Below are positions 13,549 to 15,625 of a stretch of DNA of 15,625 nucleotides, in pieces. Below the pieces are notes generated by a model that was not told the DNA's origin, did not search any database, and saw nothing but the letters and a program-made list of their open reading frames with translations. This DNA comes from CAZRUM01 sp964603435. Its GTDB lineage: Bacteria > Patescibacteriota > Patescibacteriia > Magasanikbacterales > UBA922. Numbering within the stretch: position 1 is the stretch's first letter; each line of letters begins with the position of its first letter. Position numbers and translations under genes: made by a program. The stretch is taken from positions 1 to 15,625 of the forward strand of contig CAZRUM010000020.1 of NCBI GenBank assembly GCA_964603435.1. The letters run 5' to 3'.

Positions 13549-13588
13549 GAATACATACGAATTGCGAATCTGTACGAATTTTCGAAAT
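13549..13588. repeat. Cluster of CGAAT/CGAAA microrepeats
   Basis: Four CGAA units start at 13558, 13565, 13575 and 13583, with a related GAAT at 13549; TACGAATT occurs twice (13557-13563 region and 13574-13580). The cluster lies between the tal stop and the next promoter. It may be a regulator site or simple degenerate repeat DNA. Confidence 0.35.
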
Positions 13589-13604
13589 TTAAAAAATGGT
13601 AAAG

Positions 13605-13633
13605 TTGTTTAATTTTACTATATCATGTATAAT
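13605..13633 (+). promoter_or_regulatory. Promoter of the thioredoxin-CcdA fusion gene
   Basis: TTGTTT (13605-13610), 17-bp spacer, perfect TATAAT (13628-13633). The expected start near 13640 leaves about 26 nt of A/T-rich leader before the ATG at 13666. Confidence 0.7.
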
Positions 13634-13665
13634 TAGTATGCTTTGTTAAATTAATTAGTTTTGTT

Positions 13666-14880
13666 ATGAAAAAAATATTTTTAGGATTGGTCATTACTGT
13701 GTTAGCCGTAGGAATATTTATTCCTCAGTTTTTGTTTGCTCAGGAAAATCCAAATGATCCAAATGATCAAAATTTGGAAAAAATAGAATACACATTGTTT
13801 TATTCGCAAACATGTCCGCATTGTCAGGCAGAAATAAAATTTTTAAATAAAGAAATAGTGCCAAAATACGGCGATTATCTTGATTTAAAAATGTATGATG
13901 TAGCGACTTCTGAAGGGCAAGAATTAATTACTCAGTTTGGTTATTTTTATAAAGTTGATATTAGAGGGGTGCCAGTAGCCTTTATTGGTGGGCAGGTGGT
14001 CAATGGTTATGGTAAAGATGATACCACTGGTGCCGAGATTATGTCTATCATTGAAAATAGATTGGCAGAAAAAGGTTTGATAGAAAAAGAAATATCAGAA
14101 GATCAGTGTGAATTGGCTGATAATTCTTGTATTCACGTTCCAGTTTTGGGTAGAATAGATGCCAAAACAATCTCCTTACCTATTTTGACAATTATTGTTG
14201 GATTGCTTGATGGTTTCAATCCTTGTGCTATGTGGGTTCTATTGTTTTTGATTTCGCTTTTGCTTGGTATGGAAGACAAGAGGCGGATGTGGTTGCTTGG
14301 TTCTATTTTTATTTTAGCTTCGGGAATTGTTTACTTTATTTTTATGGCCGCCTGGCTCCAGTTCCTTATGTTTATTGGGATGATTCTCATAATAAGACTA
14401 TTGATTGGTGGTTTGGCAGTTTATATGGGCGGTAAATCTATTAGAAGTTTTTGGAAAAATAGAAAAGCCGATGGTGTCGTTTGTGAAGTTTCAAATAAAG
14501 AAGGCACTAGAAAAACTTTTGATAAAATAAAAGATATTGTTCATAAAAAAAGCTTATTTTTATCTATTATAGGTATTATAATTTTGGGTTTTTCTGTAAA
14601 TTTAGTTGAACTGGCTTGTAGTGCAGGTTTTCCGGCAATATTTACACAGATTCTCTCTATGGCAGATATTGCTATGTGGCAGAAGTATATGTACATGGTG
14701 GGTTATATCATATTTTATATGATAGATGATATGGTTATATTTGTAATAGCCATGCTGACTCTGCAGTCAAAGGCTCTTGGTGGTAAATATGCTAAATATA
14801 CAAATTTGATAGCTGGAATTTTAATATTTACTCTTGGGTTATTACTTATTTTGAAGCCGGAGTGGTTGATGTTTTCTTAA
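13666..14880 (+). CDS. Exported thioredoxin/glutaredoxin-like domain fused to a CcdA/DsbD-type membrane domain
   Basis: This 404-aa protein appears to carry electrons across the membrane for disulfide chemistry on the outer face. Residues 4-24 are a signal peptide or anchor. Residues 38-135 are a thioredoxin-fold domain with FYSQTCPHC (active cysteines C50 and C53) and the cis-proline in RGVPVAFIGG (P103). The linker carries two more cysteines, C148 and C155. From about 170 there are six membrane segments with one cysteine in the first (GFNPCAMW, C187) and one in the fourth (VELACSAGFP, C318), the redox pair expected of CcdA and the DsbD core. Fusion of the acceptor domain to the transporter resembles a compact DsbD. 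Whether it reduces or oxidises partners cannot be told from sequence. The cytoplasmic electron donor is not in the window. It ends with TAA followed directly by the GCATTGATTTAAAC repeat. Confidence 0.9.
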   Translation: MKKIFLGLVITVLAVGIFIPQFLFAQENPNDPNDQNLEKIEYTLFYSQTCPHCQAEIKFLNKEIVPKYGDYLDLKMYDVATSEGQELITQFGYFYKVDIRGVPVAFIGGQVVNGYGKDDTTGAEIMSIIENRLAEKGLIEKEISEDQCELADNSCIHVPVLGRIDAKTISLPILTIIVGLLDGFNPCAMWVLLFLISLLLGMEDKRRMWLLGSIFILASGIVYFIFMAAWLQFLMFIGMILIIRLLIGGLAVYMGGKSIRSFWKNRKADGVVCEVSNKEGTRKTFDKIKDIVHKKSLFLSIIGIIILGFSVNLVELACSAGFPAIFTQILSMADIAMWQKYMYMVGYIIFYMIDDMVIFVIAMLTLQSKALGGKYAKYTNLIAGILIFTLGLLLILKPEWLMFS

Positions 14881-14922
14881 GCATTGATTTAAACTGAACT
14901 AGATTGATTTATACAGATTAAA
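14881..14922 (+). repeat. Copy 4 of the stop-adjacent pre-terminator repeat (thioredoxin-CcdA)
   Basis: GCATTGATTTAAACTGA (14881-14897) begins at the base after the stop, as in rpoD. The copy is longer than the others because a second, related unit ATTGATTTATACAGATTA follows at 14903-14920, after which comes the hairpin at 14923. ACAGATTA is shared with the secA and sod copies. Confidence 0.8.
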
Positions 14923-14948
14923 AAACACTCGGGAGAGTGTTTTTTTTT
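14923..14948 (+). terminator. Terminator of the thioredoxin-CcdA gene
   Basis: AAACACTC (14923-14930), GGGA loop, GAGTGTTT (14935-14942) and a T run to 14948. The stem sequence is unrelated to those of the secA and rpoD/sod terminators despite the shared leader. Confidence 0.92.
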
Positions 14949-14967
14949 GGTGAAAAATAATGTATTT

Positions 14968-15095
14968 CGTATAACGTTTCAGAATATGCGATGTTTGGTA
15001 GGGCTATAATATCGCGAAGCGGTAGCCCTGCCAAATATGGGTGGAATGAGGAGGAGGTACGACGACGAATGAAACCGCATATTCTGTGTTATATG
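14968..15095. repeat. Hairpin element 1, attC-like (candidate gene-cassette recombination site)
   Basis: Outer arms TATAAC (14970-14975) and GTTATA (15088-15093) enclose a perfect 11-bp stem CAGAATATGCG (14980-14990) / CGCATATTCTG (15076-15086), separated from the outer pair by unequal spacers of 4 and 1 nt. Inside is a 16-bp stem, ATGTTTGGTAGGGCTA (14991-15006) with TAGCCCTGCCAAATAT (15023-15038), with G-U pairs and a CGC/GCG mini-hairpin in its loop. A 37-nt G/A-rich stretch (15039-15075) is unpaired on one side. AAC...GTT ends, asymmetric spacers and a variable interior are features of integron attC sites, but the element is not a full match to the RYYYAAC/GTTRRRY consensus. Confidence 0.6.
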
Positions 15096-15110
15096 CTGTT
15101 GTACCCGTCC

Positions 15111-15536
15111 TTATTTAGTGGAAAGTATTACTACTCCAACTATTATCAACGCTATTGCCAAATAATGAATTGGATTTATTGTTTCTTTTAGAAAAGTCAG
15201 GCCAAGAACAGCTCCGACTAAAATAGAACCACCTATAATTATTGGAATTCCGACTGAAGCTGAAACGCCTTTTGAAAATACAAAAAATGATGTTATTTCT
15301 GCCAGTCCAACAAAAACACCAGCAAGGACTGCAAACCAGACACCTTTTTGAGATATTTCTAAGGGGGTGTTCGTCATCTTCATTATTAGTAAAATGACCC
15401 CACCTAAAAGTGCGGCTACAACTTGAAGAATTACAGCACCAACTATTTGGTTGATGTGGCCTGACGCTACTTTTATGAAAACATTATACGCTCCATAAAA
15501 GCCTGCTGTCATTAGTGCTAAAAAAATCCAATTCAT
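15111..15536 (-). CDS. Half-size EamA/DMT-family membrane transporter
   Basis: The 141-aa product is almost wholly hydrophobic, with about five membrane segments (roughly residues 2-22, 30-52, 66-88, 96-114 and 121-139). GFYGAYNVFIKVASG near the start and the FLKETINPIHYLAIALIIVGV ending match a single EamA repeat; FLKE corresponds to the conserved Glu-containing motif near the end of such repeats. Full DMT exporters have two repeats in about 300 aa, so this would have to act as a dimer. The substrate is unknown. The gene lies alone on the minus strand between two related hairpin elements (ending at 15095 and starting at 15570), which is the layout of a mobile gene cassette. No convincing promoter of its own is visible. 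The ATG at 15536 is preceded by an A/T-rich leader without a Shine-Dalgarno sequence. Confidence 0.82.
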   Translation of the reverse strand: MNWIFLALMTAGFYGAYNVFIKVASGHINQIVGAVILQVVAALLGGVILLIMKMTNTPLEISQKGVWFAVLAGVFVGLAEITSFFVFSKGVSASVGIPIIIGGSILVGAVLGLTFLKETINPIHYLAIALIIVGVVILSTK

Positions 15537-15569
15537 ATTTTTATTTTAACAGATTAGGACACAATGGCA

Positions 15570-15625
15570 TATAACGTTCGCGTATATGAGATGTCCCGAG
15601 AATACGGGATATGGGAGAGGTTTTT
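15570..15625. repeat. Hairpin element 2, attC-like, cut by the window end
   Basis: TATAACGTT (15570-15578) is followed by a 12-nt variable segment, ATGT (15591-15594) and an inner stem ATGTCCCG (15591-15598) / CGGGATAT (15605-15612), then GGGAGAGG. This matches the order in element 1: TATAACGTT, 12 nt, ATGT, variable stem, ATATGGG. The distance from TATAAC to ATGT is 21 in both. The 3' arm lies outside the window. Confidence 0.55.

Noticed and set aside
14991..15191. Plus-strand 66-aa frame in the hairpin element
   Set aside because: It runs through both arms of element 1 and into the antisense of the EamA gene; the inverted repeats explain the sequence better than coding.

Overview
The window looks like chromosomal DNA from an uncultured bacterium of the Candidate Phyla Radiation (Patescibacteria). 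The evidence is indirect: low GC, single-copy housekeeping genes with AU-rich leaders that almost all lack a Shine-Dalgarno sequence, a membrane-anchored protein of a type I associate with CPR genomes, a thioredoxin-CcdA fusion, and structured intergenic repeats. UGA is used as a normal stop (dnaG and one Cys-rich gene), so the code is standard. The phylum is my inference; no marker alignment was possible.

Layout. Positions 1-2267 hold the 3' five-sixths of secA, followed by tandem terminators. Positions 2484-3097 hold two paralogous, unrecognised Cys-rich miniproteins on the minus strand, driven by a consensus promoter at 3148-3175. That promoter is divergent from the secD promoter (3204-3232). 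secD (with a parvulin insertion) and secF follow as a tight pair, ending at a terminator at 6314. Next come a 53-aa membrane miniprotein and a 483-aa membrane-anchored protein (6452-8073). A second operon, dnaG-nudix-rpoD (8206-11883), is a variant of the macromolecular synthesis operon. sod (minus) converges on rpoD. tal (plus) is divergent from sod, with back-to-back promoters. A thioredoxin-CcdA fusion (13666-14880) follows. The window ends in a half-size EamA transporter gene (minus) bracketed by two related hairpin elements that resemble integron attC sites.

Functional themes. SecA, SecD and SecF make up the export motor and its proton-driven partner. The SecD here carries its own prolyl-isomerase module, and the thioredoxin-CcdA protein would supply disulfide chemistry on the outer side, so export and extracytoplasmic folding are both represented. 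DnaG and the primary sigma factor (which has a long polycationic N-terminal tail) link replication initiation and transcription. Sod and transaldolase are metabolic housekeeping.

Most unusual signals: (1) a conserved GCATTGATTTAAAC leader that sits at or within one base of the stop codon of four unrelated genes and precedes four different terminator hairpins; in sod it supplies the stop codon and seems to have shortened the protein; (2) the SecD-parvulin architecture, with one intact and one decayed isomerase domain; (3) the two Cys-rich paralogues; (4) the attC-like elements around the EamA gene.
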